Source: Strongylocentrotus purpuratus
Taxonomy: Eukaryota; Echinodermata; Echinoidea; Camarodonta; Strongylocentrotidae
Assembly: GCF_000002235.5 (NCBI RefSeq)
Contig: NW_022145604.1
Location: 2,320,339 to 2,384,338, forward strand
Reading direction: 5' to 3'
Length of the DNA stretch: 64,000 nt
In this document: piece after piece, positions 1-12,241 of the stretch
Numbering within the stretch: the first letter of the stretch is position 1
Layout of the letters: each line of letters starts with the position of its first letter
The notes under the pieces: generated by a model
Seen by the model: only the letters and a program-made list of their open reading frames with translations
Database searches by the model: none
What the model was told of the DNA's origin: nothing
Made by a program: the position numbers and the translations under genes

Positions 1-596
1 TTTTTTGTTTTTTTAACCCCTGTTCCCACTCCCTACTCCTAATCCTATTGCTTGAATATACACTTGACCTGTCATCGTTTTCATACAGAGCAGAAAATAT
101 TTCTCCCTGCCCCCCCCCCCCTTCCATCTGACTCTTTACCAATCCTCCAAACCCCAATATTTGTCGAATAAATATCATTTAAAATGTGGAGCTTCAATTT
201 ATCTGCAAGGTGCTCTCGGACTATGCTCTTCTCTCAACAACAAAAAACTCTTTTTTTTTAAAGGGCAAAAAAAATTGCCTGCATGTTGCCAGCACCGTTA
301 AAAGAGAGGGAATGTTCCTAGCATGACATTTCAGAATTTCTCAGGAACTGTTGGTTCTGTGCAGAAACCGGCCATAAGATCAACCTCCATCAACGCTGTC
401 GATCATACAGACACTGATCAAGATCTCTTGATAGCCTGGCTAGGTCCTTCTAATCACAGGGTCTTGGGGTGAGAGGTGGAAGGGATCGATGAACGGCTGA
501 GGAGATCTAGTCTACAAGCATAGTCTCTAATTTGACACTTTACCATAATTCCTAAGGCTTTGAGCAGAGCCTAGACTGTCAGTTTTGGCTGTGGCA

Positions 597-743
597 AGGC
601 CCTGTTTCATAAAACTTGTTATCAAGTACAAATGCTAAATTTCTATGACAATTTGCTCTCAGCCAATCAGATGCCACAATTTCAGTAGCTTAAACAGCCT
701 TTTAAACTTGTTATTGATAACATGTTTTATGAAGCAGGACCCT
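597..743. mobile_element. MITE-like element, TTTCATAAAAC ends (family A, copy 1)
   Basis: Left end CCCTGTTTCATAAAACTTG and right end (reverse complement) TCCTGCTTCATAAAACATG form imperfect terminal inverted repeats around about 100 bp. The interior (CTCTCAGCCAATCAGATG) recurs in reverse orientation in copy 2 near 13.3 kb. No coding capacity. Confidence 0.7.
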
Positions 744-2429
744 CGACCTATTGACATATTGTAGTCTCATAGTGCAGACACTGTTACTCAACGACTGACA
801 AGGGTTTGTGCATGTAAGCTTGAGGAGTTCCACGGGGGATTGTATTTGGGTTATGTAGGTCAAATGGACAGCAGGGTTGTGACAAACAACATGACTTTGG
901 ACAAATTTCAAGCACCCAAACATTATACTCATCAGTGCATTGTCAGACAATTAAACTGAAGTTCTCCCCGATGCTGGTAATGATGTTTGGAAGAGTTCCC
1001 AGAGAAACAAGCAAAAAACTCACTCTTCTCCAATACTGCATGTATGTACCGTATCTTGCCAAATACATGTAAACTTGGGTTTGTCTGTATTCGTTGCTAC
1101 TCTTCAAATGATTTGGTAGAATGTTGCCAACTACCTTTAAATACTAGCTCTTCAACTAAAAGAAAAGGAAACAAAAATAAAGGAAAAAAGTCAAACCTTA
1201 GTCAATGTACAATGTACATGTACATACATCATGTGGTTAGCTGAAAGATGAATGATACACTTGTACCTGTACATGAAGCAATAGATAGAAACTTGGAAGG
1301 CAGATAAAATAGACAAAGTGAGAGAAAGAGGGAATGGTGGGGGGGGGGGGGGGTATATAGAGGTATGGTTTCACGTCATCTGAATCTGTGGAGGTGAGTG
1401 GTAGAGAAATGTTTTGATAGGAGAGAAAGAGAGAGACAGAGACAGAGAGATAGAAAGAGAGAGATTAAAGAAGAGAAATAGATGAGACAGAGTGAGAGAA
1501 AGAGAGAGTAGAGGAGATGATAGTATGGTGGGGGGGGGGGGGGGGGGTGGGTGGGGTATAGGAAGAAAAGCTCCTGTGCATAATGGTATACCTACATGTA
1601 CAGTACTTGTAAGGTGAGGCCCCTGTCTGTTTGTATTCTGTCTGTATTTCCTCTTGTGGATCTTGATGGTGTGTGACTAAGAAAGGGGAATAATAGTTGA
1701 TTTAGATGTAAGGAGAGAACCAGAACAGACAAAGTGAGGTTAATCAAGAAATAAGAATGGAGGGGGAGGGGAGGTACATGACATGTATATGGGAGGCCCT
1801 GCTGTCTACATGTAGCATAAATCTACATGGGTTAGAGATACTGTACAGAATTGAATTGAATTTTCAATACACAAGTACATACAAAAACATATATCTATAC
1901 ATATAAATACATTATAAAATTATGTTACAAAGTATTCATTGAAAATGCATCAATTATACTCAATATACCATTTCAACATGTAAAGCAAATATGAATGAAT
2001 TATAGTTATTGAAAGTTAGTATGAAACTGATTGAAAATGCGTCTTACCTGAAAATAAAACTGCATAGATTTGCAGTGTACATGTATATTTCTTATCACTA
2101 GAATCTGTATCCAGTTCAGGAAATATTAATGTCATTCCTCCAAGCCCCTCTCCCTCATAATAGCCAGTCTAATAATACCAATGACAGCTTATAGAAAGAT
2201 GATGAGTCGGTCTGTCAAGCCTGTTATCTCGTTTGTGGGTGGTTTCCTGACGGTCTCAATTAGATGAAAAACATGGGTTAGATGATACAGTGGTTTTCCT
2301 CACATGCTACAAGTATAAGTTTATCTAATGAAGAGATAATTGGGAGAACCGTGAAATGGACACCATTCCTGACCTTGTATCATTATATCAGTTGAGAGCC
2401 ACAAAGGCATTTTAAAATTCAACATTTAA

Positions 2430-2783
2430 AGGTAAAGACCAGTATTGGAAACGCCCCAATTTCAAAAAATGAAATGGAAGCTCTCATTACCAATCATGTG
2501 AAAGAATATGTTTTGACTAATACATGATGATAAAAATTTTGCCGGGAAACCGCCTAATATTTGGTAAATTTGTTTCTCTCATGGTCTGTGAGAGATATAG
2601 GGTAGTCCCATATACATCTTTCTGTGTATAGTGCTTGTAACTTTACGAAGAATGGGCCAAATTTCTTATCATTTTGATGATTCCAGAACCTTGCAGATGC
2701 TAGATGCTAGATGATCAACCTTTTCTGATCGATTCCACGTTTCTTTCACAATGCAATCGCATGACCACAACTGGTCTTTACCT
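2430..2783. mobile_element. piggyBac-type MITE with TTAA target duplication
   Basis: 354 bp bounded by perfect 14-bp inverted ends AGGTAAAGACCAGT / ACTGGTCTTTACCT and directly flanked by TTAA on both sides (2426-2429 and 2784-2787). TTAA duplication is the hallmark of piggyBac-type transposition. Non-coding. Confidence 0.8.
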
Positions 2784-5700
2784 TTAAGCAAAGTTTAGTT
2801 CCTTACAGAACTGTCTCTGAATAGACAATACGATACTGTATATACTTTTGGTCCTTATTTGTTTTTGAAACAATAACAGAAGTCTTTTCAAATTTTATTG
2901 TTTGGTTGTTTCAACTATTTTGAAAAAAAATGATGGCCTTTGTGTTAGGCCTGTAACCGATCATTGGATTGGGGGGCCGATCTTGAGCCCATCAGGGGTG
3001 ATCGGATAATAATTTCCGATTTCCGATCAATAAAAATGATCGGGAAAAAAAATCAACAGAAACTGTTTTTTTTTTGGTTCTCATAGAAATTGGTGAAAAA
3101 CTACTAGTATCCTGAAGAAGTAAGATCCAAATACGTGTCCATGTACTTTCATTTTGAACTGGCAAAGCAAATATATAGGTTCTTGAATGACTTTTGCACG
3201 AGAAATCTCTCCATTTAGCTACATTGTAAAACCCTGATGGCCTTGCATGTGTCATCATCAGCATAAATAGAAACAAAAGGGATGAAAATAAGTTTAGCTC
3301 AAGATTTCTCCTTTCGCTACATGTACCTAGACTGATGTGTCATGATGGGATGGGTTGAATCCAGGTATGTCTAAGAGATGTAAACAATGGGATGGGTAAT
3401 TACAAGCACAACCCCCTCCCCCTTGCCCCTCTCCTTCTCACCTTGCACATTTCCTGAGTCTTGATTAGAGTTGAGAGAGAGAGAGAGAGAGAGAGGAGAG
3501 AGGGGGGGGGGGGGGAGGAAGGAAAATCCAATTTAATGTATTTGAAAATAATTGAATTTGTTGCTTCATCTGTCATTATAACAGAAGTATGTCACATGAT
3601 AATTATGCATGTACAGAAAGAGAGAAAAAAGAGTGGAAATATAACTTTTTTGTCAAAATATTAAATACAGTATATCTCAAAGTTGACAGTCCCCCAAATA
3701 TACAAAAAGAAATGAAAAAAAGAGTTGAAAAACGAGAACAAACTTAAGGCGGAAGGTGAAGCAGCTTTTGCAGACCTCTTAGCTGTCTTTCTTCATACAC
3801 CTACATGCATGTTTCTACACAGGTACAGAAACTGAATGAATTTGTATTAATGTACTTGAAATATACTGGCTCAAGAAAAGTAGAACTGAATTGCACGTAG
3901 TCATGTACATTTACGTCGTAGCAGCTTGAATTATCAACTATCAGTTTTTGCTGTCATGGAAAATATAGAGAAATGGCAAGTAACAGTGAGTCACACCAAA
4001 GTCATCTACACGATCATTGGTAAATTAAGATTTTTATCTCAATTGGTTGGACACAGGAAAAGGGAAAGGGGCTGGAAATTCTTGAAATCCTTCACCATTT
4101 ATCACCATCGTACTGATATGATGTGAGATAGAATGAGAGAGAGGGAGAGAGAGAGAGAGAGGGAGAGAGAGAGAGAGAGGGAGAGAGAGAGAGAAGGGGC
4201 GGGGGGGGGGGGGGGGGGAGGTTGTAGAGAGAAATACATGGATATCTAGAGAGAAACAGATGTGGCAAATTTAGTGTTTAGTGAAACAAAAAGAAGAAAT
4301 AAAGAAAGGAAAAGATGAGAGATGATGAGGGTAAGGACTCCAAAGGAAATATATGTATCCTTAGATGTAGAACATTAGAGACAATGTATATCAATTTTTT
4401 TTTGGAAAGAGAACAAAATGTAATTTAGCAATTACATTATGGGAAAATGTAAACGTATAAGGCCAGGCAACATATTTGTGAAAATGCTGTTTGTTCTTTC
4501 GCTACAGCCTGTATAATATTTATGCGCAAATGCGATTGCCATGCTGTCATTGTAAGTGTTTTCGTCATACGAATGCGTAGAGAAAGTAACCTTTTATCAC
4601 GAGTATGATCCTAGCCCGGAGATGGTAATTAAAAGCTGGACTAGCAGGAGAAAATGGTATCAACCCAACCCCAGGGAATGTTCCTCAGCAGCTGCCTTAA
4701 TTTACCCTTTCCTTTTTCCTTTTTTATTCCAAGTTTCCTTCTTTCCTGTCTTCCTTTTTGCTTTTCTATTTCCTGTCTCTCTCTGTGTACCCTCTGTCTG
4801 TACACTGTACTGTGCTCAATTATCTTTCCTCATTTTCTCTCAATCCATCTTTCTCTCTCTCTCTCTCTCTCTGTTCCCAATCTCTTCATACAGTACATAC
4901 CGGAACATAAATTGTACAGGTGTATCATGATGTTCTTTACCCCCCCCCCCCCACCTCACTCTCTCTCTCTCTCTCTATATCTCTCTCTCTCACTTTCACT
5001 CTCTCTATCTCTCCCCCTCTCTCTCTCTCTTACTTTCTCTTTCACTTTCTTCCTCTCTCTCCCCCTCTTGCTCTCACTCTCTGTTCCTTACTTTCAGTAA
5101 CTTATTTGTTCTTGAAACATATCTCTTAAAGTGTCTTTTTCCTAACTTTATACCAATGCTTCACTGTACATATATATCTCTTTTCATTTTCTTCACCCTC
5201 TTCCCTCCCCTCTCTTCCCTTTTCCATTTTTCTTTCCCCTAATTAATTTTCATTGTCCATGTAAATATTAAAATAGGCATACGTGTATACATGTAGATTG
5301 GTAGTACCTTTTAAAGGAACTCTGTATCATAGCCCGAGATGACAGTGTAAGCCGATGTGTGAAAACCATCCCCTTCAGATACTCTACACAGGAAGCCTGT
5401 CAAGGTTGGCTATAATGAGAGACAAACCCTTGCGATGATGGCTGCCAACGGACACCCTCTACAGGTTCAACGTCATACCTATCTGTCTCATGACCGGAAT
5501 CCCGTCGGCCAATACAGTCCATCTGATGACCTCACCCCTCTCTGCGTTGAGATCTCAGTCGGCAGATCAAGGTTCGAAAAGCAAGAAAAAGAAGTTTATT
5601 TGACTGATCTGCACTACTCTGGACAAAGACGTGAGTCACGTGCTGGGAAGAGTCCAAAGTCCAAACGTCGTCGCTCTTGGACTTTAACTTTGACATTTGG

Positions 5701-7644
5701 GACAAGTGTAATTGGTTCTTGGCATCCATCGCCTAGCTGTGAGATGGGGTTGTTGTGGTTATACACCCCTCTCGTCTTGTGCGTCTTATTATAGCTACCG
5801 CTCTTGTTTGGTACTTCCTGCCGAGGTCTACGAGACATATGACATATTAGATAGAGCTGAGCCTGTGTGAACCAGCCCACTCACAGAGAGCAGTATCCCT
5901 ACTTTGCAAACAGTGTGGTTCAGTGATGGCCTATCGAATAGGAAACTTGTATTAAAGAAGAAGCGCAACGTCATATTTTTTTTAAGGAACTTGAATAATC
6001 TTCTATATTGTCTTGTGTGAAGTTGGACATCTTTGCTTAGTTTTTTACACCTGTCAAACTTTTAATTTGCTGTCAACTTTTTTGTGACTAAGTTTTGGAT
6101 TCAGCTGTGACTCAACATTGAAGATCCTCAATTGCCAGTGATCTCATAGTTTGTCTGCCTCAGAATGTCTGTTGTGAGAGATAATGTTGCTCCTTTTAGT
6201 TTTTACATAATGCAAGATGTAGAGGTTGTGCTTAACATTTAATCTGCTTCTCTCACAAATCTCTGGGCTAATTTTCTTGAAATGCAACAGCTATACAATG
6301 TGCTCTATGTAAATAAAACTGTCTGTCAATGATAGGGGGCTACATGTATGCTGTGCTCATCACTGTGCTCAACACTGAGCTCAACGCTGAGACAAGTTGT
6401 CCAAGCATTTCCTGTGATAGCTTGAGGAGCATGGTCTGGGCCTACGTTGCTTGCAAGGCTTCATGTTTAGTAAACATGGTCACCCATCACGTTCATCTTC
6501 CTGACGAGTCACTGGCGTATAACAGTGCTCATGCGTTGGCTTGTGTGGTTTAGATTTGAGCATCGTTCCGTTTAGGGGAAGTGAACCATTGTGACTTTCT
6601 TATTGCCAGTGACAGGAGCCTCTGATGGGGGGCTATTAGTTAGATAAGACGCACTTGGAGGCTCGCAGGGGGATTATTTGCCAGTCCCGCTTCTGGTTGC
6701 ATGTTATCTCGCAGCATTCGCATTCATGTGAGAGCATATCAACGTGTGACTTCCTCCTGGCTGAGTTGAAGTCAGAGTCACAGCGAAACGCTGTAGCAAC
6801 AAGATTACCTTTCAAAGGACAACATAACTTTGTGTAGAACCAACGCAACAGTCAGCCAGAGACGTGTCATTACTTTGAGATTCACAATTCTCACTCTAGC
6901 TTATTTGATTCATTTACCAACTTTCTTCACAAACGACTGTGCGCATGCATTGTAGCTTCTCCCCTATTGCTTCTAATGATCCTTTGTGGGAGTCGACTCT
7001 AAACGAAGGGAAGTCTTCTAACAAAGCAAAGTTCATATGTATGCTAGGGACTTTAAGGATCTTACTCTGAACGTGCTCAACTTGTTTGGATTACATATAG
7101 ACTTTGAGATTCCAAATAATGCTCTCTTGGATTTAAGTGGATCACATCAGTTGAACCTCTAGAATCCGAGTCTTCCACGTCTGATCTCGACATGGAATCG
7201 TTATGGATTACAAAGGATTCAGGATCGTCGGTGGATGGGGTCGAGCCGTGTAACGGAAACAACTTCATGGAAGATGCATATAAAGAGGTTTGTTGAAGTT
7301 GTAGAGCAGACAGTATAGGATTTTTTTTAGATAAGTCAATTCATGGATGAAGTGAAGGACAGGACATTTTATTATACTTTCCTTGGATTTATTTTGCTTT
7401 TTTCTGAGAATTTGCTTCTGTATGTTTTCCTTGCTTGAAATCTGCATATCTCACCCAAGTTGTAGTCTTGTTCACTATACATTCATGTTATCAAAGAGAG
7501 CTTAACGGGGTAGGCCTACTTTATTTTTTTGTCTCAAAGTGATAAAACAGCTAGGGCATACATGTACATGTATGAGTTGTACTTCTATATCATTAAATGT
7601 CATTTATATGAAGATCTATGAAGCTATATAAAATTTTTGGCTTC

Positions 7645-7753
7645 ACTGCAGAATACCCCACCACATCAGAGTAAGGGTTAGGGTTATAGGATTAGCACTA
7701 GGACCTACTCTGTAGGGTCAGGGTTAGAGTTGTCTGATGGGGTATTCTGCAGT
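7645..7753. repeat. Small inverted-repeat element with telomere-like core
   Basis: Perfect 15-bp ends ACTGCAGAATACCCC and its reverse complement enclose a 79-bp core containing GTAAGGGTTAGGGTTA. It could be a small MITE; too short to classify. Confidence 0.5.
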
Positions 7754-8335
7754 TGTCCTGAAATCTTTGTGTGATACACGGTAGATCAAAGGTTGACGCC
7801 ATACAGTCACAAGAAGGGAGTCAGGTGATTGATACTATTAGTAAGAGTTTGATATTGATTGAAGTGGTCAAGGTTATTAAGGACTTATATTTACTATATA
7901 GGATGAGATGACTGGTTCTAGCTAAGACAATGTTCTTGACCTTTATATGCCAATCAATCATTCCCGTTAATCATTGTGATGTAGCATATATAGGGCTAGG
8001 CAATCTGCATGGGCCAGGAAGTCGGTTGGGCTACCAGAAAGTTGTACAGGTAGTTGTGTCAGCCCTAATTTGGTCAGCATGCTTCAATGTAGGTTTGTAC
8101 ATGTATTCATGTACATTTGATTTGCAACTTAATTGTTACCTGTAGTTCTATTGGTGGTTATTTCTTGAAATATGACATTCTGATATTCAGTAATGAGTAA
8201 AGACAAAGTGAGATACATTTCTCGAAAAGGGGGATTCTTAGAAATACGTGAAAAGAGAGATATTGAGACCTGCATGTGAAAACAGAAATGTATTGGGGAA
8301 AAACCAATGGACACAGAAAAATGCAATTTGGGAGG

Positions 8336-8367
8336 GTGGAAAGAAAGAGAGAGAAAGAGAAAGAGAA

Positions 8368-8402
<35 letters not shown>

Positions 8403-8620
8403 AAAAGAAAGAGTGAGAGAGAGTGAGAAAGAGAAAAGAGAAAGATAGAGCGAACAGGGATAGAGAGAGAGCGAGACAGAGACAGAGAGATGGAGAAAAA
8501 GAAAATAGAGATAGAGAAAAGAAAAGAAAAGAAACAGATAGAGAAAGAAACAAAAAAGAAAGATAGACAGAACAAGAAGAGAGAGAGAGAAAGAGAAAGA
8601 AAGAGAGAGAGAGACGCACA
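8336..8620 (+). repeat. GA-rich microsatellite cluster
   Basis: About 285 bp of GAGA/AAAG repeats. Other GA or CT tracts lie at 3473-3514, 4128-4198, 4853-5085, 11464-11840, 12187-12250, 15721-15769, 31187-31358 (alternating with TA runs), 42828-43070, 46581-46692 and 59158-59195. They generate most of the Ser/Leu-rich and Glu/Arg-rich open frames in the window. Confidence 0.9.
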
Positions 8621-8950
8621 GCGGTTGAGAGTGGAGAGCGGTAAGTGCAAGTAGATGCGGATAGACAGACAGACCTTCAGCCAAACAGGAAGGCCCCATA
8701 CTACTTTAAGATCTGATAACATTAACGTCTCAGAAGCTCGTATCTTTAGCAGCAAACGACCAGACAGCTCACTCTACTAACCCAAATCCATCATGTGAAG
8801 CAATTAAAATCCAATATGGAAGATCACACACAAACAGGAAGAGTCCCCACCCTTTTCTTAATGTTCTTTTAAGATATTGGATCAAAGGATGTAGGTCCCG
8901 AGATGAAGCTCCACTGTTCATGGGATTACCGGTACTGTAAAATATTGTGC

Positions 8951-9165
8951 AGGAGGCGCAATGGCTCAGTGGTAGAGCAGTGATCTCGTTACCGGGAGGT
9001 CCCGGGTTCAAAATCAAGCTGATACGCTATAGCCTTTTGGTAAGGCATTAATCCTCATTACAAAGTCCCTCCGAGAGGACTTTTTAAAGCAGTCGGTCCC
9101 CTGGCTGCTTACTTACAAGCATACACATGCTTCCTTAGCTGTCAAGTAAAACAAACAAATAAACA
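8951..9165 (+). mobile_element. tRNA-derived SINE (type 1, copy 1)
   Basis: The head looks tRNA-like: TGGCTCAGTGGTAGAGCA (A box) and GGGTTCAAAATC (B box). The body has GGCATTAATCCTCATTAC, and the tail is AAACAAACAAATAAACAAAC. The same head, body and tail order recurs at 45.17 kb. Not a functional tRNA: no closing acceptor stem follows the B box. Confidence 0.75.
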
Positions 9166-10302
9166 AACAAGCAAGCAATAGTTACTCTGTACATGAACAG
9201 ATTTCTGGTACTGGGATGGAAAAAAGAAGAGTAACATAATACTGTGAACAGAGTTTAACCCCCTCCCCCCCCCCCCCCCTGCCAGAATTTTAATGCATTT
9301 AAGCCTTCTAGTCAGAATTAAAAGCCAAATTGGCTTCAAATTGTCACTATAATTCTGAGCTGGTTTAGCTTTCCTTCTACAAAGAAGCTTGAAATCCCTT
9401 GAAATTGAGATTTTATGAAGCTTCTGACAGTTCAGATCCTTGATCATAATTTAAAGATTTTTAAAAATGATTTTAAAAAAATGTTAAGATTTTTAAAAAA
9501 TTGAATATTTAATACTAAATAATTTGCCAATTCTTCCACATTGGAGTGTATGAATAACTCTGCTTCTTCAAATCACTCATTTATTAACCTCAAATTTGAG
9601 CTGAAACATAACTGTATATATTAGTCACATGAGTTTGAATTGAGAGACAGTTTGACTGTTGGAAAGTGTGAATGGATGACCGGTTACGTGTTAACAAGGT
9701 GTTTCCTGGCACAGGTAGTATGTAGGCCAATTGCCACGTGGGGTATGTCAATTTTTAGTGGAATTGCCATCATACTCTTTTGTCTCTGTGGACAGTAGTG
9801 CTATTAATTCAAGGAGAAAAGTATGAATATGGTTGAGGGTAAAAATAGTCTGTGAACAAAAGTTTCTCACTACCGTATGCCTATGATCTGAATATGAAAC
9901 TGTAACAGTTATGAAGTCTATCTCATGGTAGATTGCAATAAGTTGTCAAAGTTGTCTTTAACAGAGAATCTGTTTATAAAGACTCCTTTCATGATTTCCT
10001 TTGATACATGTGTAGATCTTTAACACTTCAAAGTCATGCATAAATGTTGAGTAAATTAGAATGTACGGTTTGTAAAAAAAAAAAAATCATTAAATACTTT
10101 TAACATTTTATTTTGGTCATATCTGAAGGAAGAGAGCAATTTCACCAGAGAGACTTGATTGTACAAACATTGTAGCAATCTAATTTTAATGCTATAGTAG
10201 GACAATTTTAATTTACATATTATATTAATTGTTACGTTGACTTCAATTTTTATTTTCTCATCCCTCTCTCTCTTTCTCTCTTTCTCTCTCTCTCTCTTTT
10301 AG

Positions 10303-11461
10303 AAAGAGAAGGATGACCTGAAGGAAGAAATGCTGAAGGAGAAAGAAGCGGCTATCCAGGAGAGGAACAAACACTGGGAGGTTGTCATAGAAACAAAACA
10401 GAAGGAATACCAAGAATCACTCCATGCTAAGGTATCTTTCAAAATGATAAAATTTTGATGATTATTTTTAAGGTTTTTAAGTAAATAAAAAATGAATGAT
10501 TCACTTAATTTTGAAACATTAGTCACTGTCAAGAAAAATGGCCTCAACAGGAAATTATCTGGAATAGAACGATACACAGTATGGAAGCTTGGAATAACTT
10601 TGTGAAGAAAGAAGAAAGAACTACTTAATACAATTTCATTATTTGATTGATGTAATTCAGTTACAATTCCCTTTTTTTCAAGCATGAGGATAAGTTTTCT
10701 GTCAATTTCATCGTGTCATTGGCTTCCTTCTTCGAAATGGCATGCCATTTTCTCCTCAGAATACATTAAAAGTGTCTTCATTTTCATGTATTTTTATTGA
10801 GAGCCTGCCAAGTACACTTGCCAAAAGACGTCAGAAAGATTCATGTGATGACGCCCCTTTAAACAAATGTAGGGGCAGATAGCATTTGCTAGGTGGAGTG
10901 GATGCATGAAACATGTCAGAAATATTATATTTATTTCATTTTATTAATTAAGTTACATTAAGCACTGTTAGATGTGAACAATTCCTGTAAGTCATCTTTA
11001 ATCAATTCTTGCCTCCCTCCCCCCCCCCCTGTTTTGCTTTGTCTTGTAGAAGCATGGAATACAATTATTTTTTCCCCTTTTTTTTCTGATTCATCATATG
11101 TCTAGACTCAAAATCAAAACGTGCCCAGCAGATTTGTACTTGTCTTCCAAAGTTATGTCCAGTGAGATATCTCTGACTTGTTACTTCTGTCTTTGCTTAA
11201 TTTAATAATACTCAACCCTCTCATTAAGCCTCACTGTATTAGAGATTTTTCTCAGCTATTTTTTCTTCTTCAGTTATCGCCTTTTTTTTGTTGGGGGGGG
11301 GGGAGGGTCTTTGTTGCTCTTTGTCTCATTATGCCTTCTCTAGGGTCTGTCATATTTTTGAAAAATCTCGAGCTGTTGCTGCATAGTTGTATTGTCTCTC
11401 CCTTCCTGTCTATCTTTCTGTCATATTCTTTTCCTTTTTCATACTTTTTCTCTTCATTTTT

Positions 11462-11492
<31 letters not shown>

Positions 11493-12198
11493 CTTACCCC
11501 CCTTCTCTCTCTCTCTCTCTCTCTCTCTCTTTATTATCTTTTCCCCTCAATCTATCTACAGATTTATTCTCTTTTTTCTTCTGTAAAAGGTATTTGTCTC
11601 TTTTAACTTTGGGTATTATCTTTCTATTCATCTGTCTGTCTCTGTCCCATTCTTTCTCAGTTCCTCTATTTCTTTCACCCTTTTTTCTCTTGTTCTCTCT
11701 CTCTCTCTCTCTATCTCTTTCTCTTTCTCTTTCTCTCTCTCTCTCTCTCTTTCTTTCTCTCTCACTCTCTCTCTCTCTCCCTCTCCCTCTCTCTCTCTCT
11801 CTCCCCCCCTCTCTCTCCCTTTCTTTCTTTGTCTCCTTCAACTCTCCATGTCTCAACACCCAATAACTGAACATACGTCACTCGTGACATTCTCCCTGAC
11901 ATTTACCAAAAATTGCTGAACTCCTCGATTAGCTAGCGCCAATCAGCTGTTTACGTACAAGGCTTGGCTGTGTTTTCATATTTTAGCTACATGTACTATA
12001 AATAAGACCAAATACATTTTTGGATACCAGACTAATAAAGCAGTGTTTGTAAACACATCAGACAGGTTGCGGTAGAAGGATGATTAAGCCAGAAATTTCT
12101 GAGTCTACATGTTTATGTATAAAAGCATATCAAGGATTATAAACACACAGAGGAAATATGTTACCTCTACACAATCAAATTACGGGAGATAGATAGAT

Positions 12199-12241
<43 letters not shown>

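Larger units (their letters stand above)
1..10302. other. Gene-free 5' region (probable intron or intergenic)
   Basis: No exon with convincing borders and homology was found. ORFs here are short, and most come from GA/CT tracts. The stretch 5330-7300 is somewhat more GC-rich, with open frames on both strands (for example 5435-5794 and 6655-6837), but none resembles a known family. The interval also holds two inverted-repeat elements, a small palindrome, one SINE and several microsatellites, listed separately. Short golgin N-terminal exons could be hidden here. Confidence 0.6.

Noticed and set aside
4556-5129. Ser/Leu-rich open frames
   Set aside because: Products of CT microsatellites; no homology and no splice context. 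The same applies to those at 8129-8755, 11178-11874, 31029-31601, 42810-43124 and 46444-46833.
5435-5880. Possible exon or small gene with open frames on both strands
   Set aside because: Good base composition, but no family match, no convincing splice pair, and opposite-strand frames are equally open.
7670-7690. Interstitial telomere repeat (AGGGTTAGGGTTA)
   Set aside because: Only two units, inside a small inverted-repeat element.
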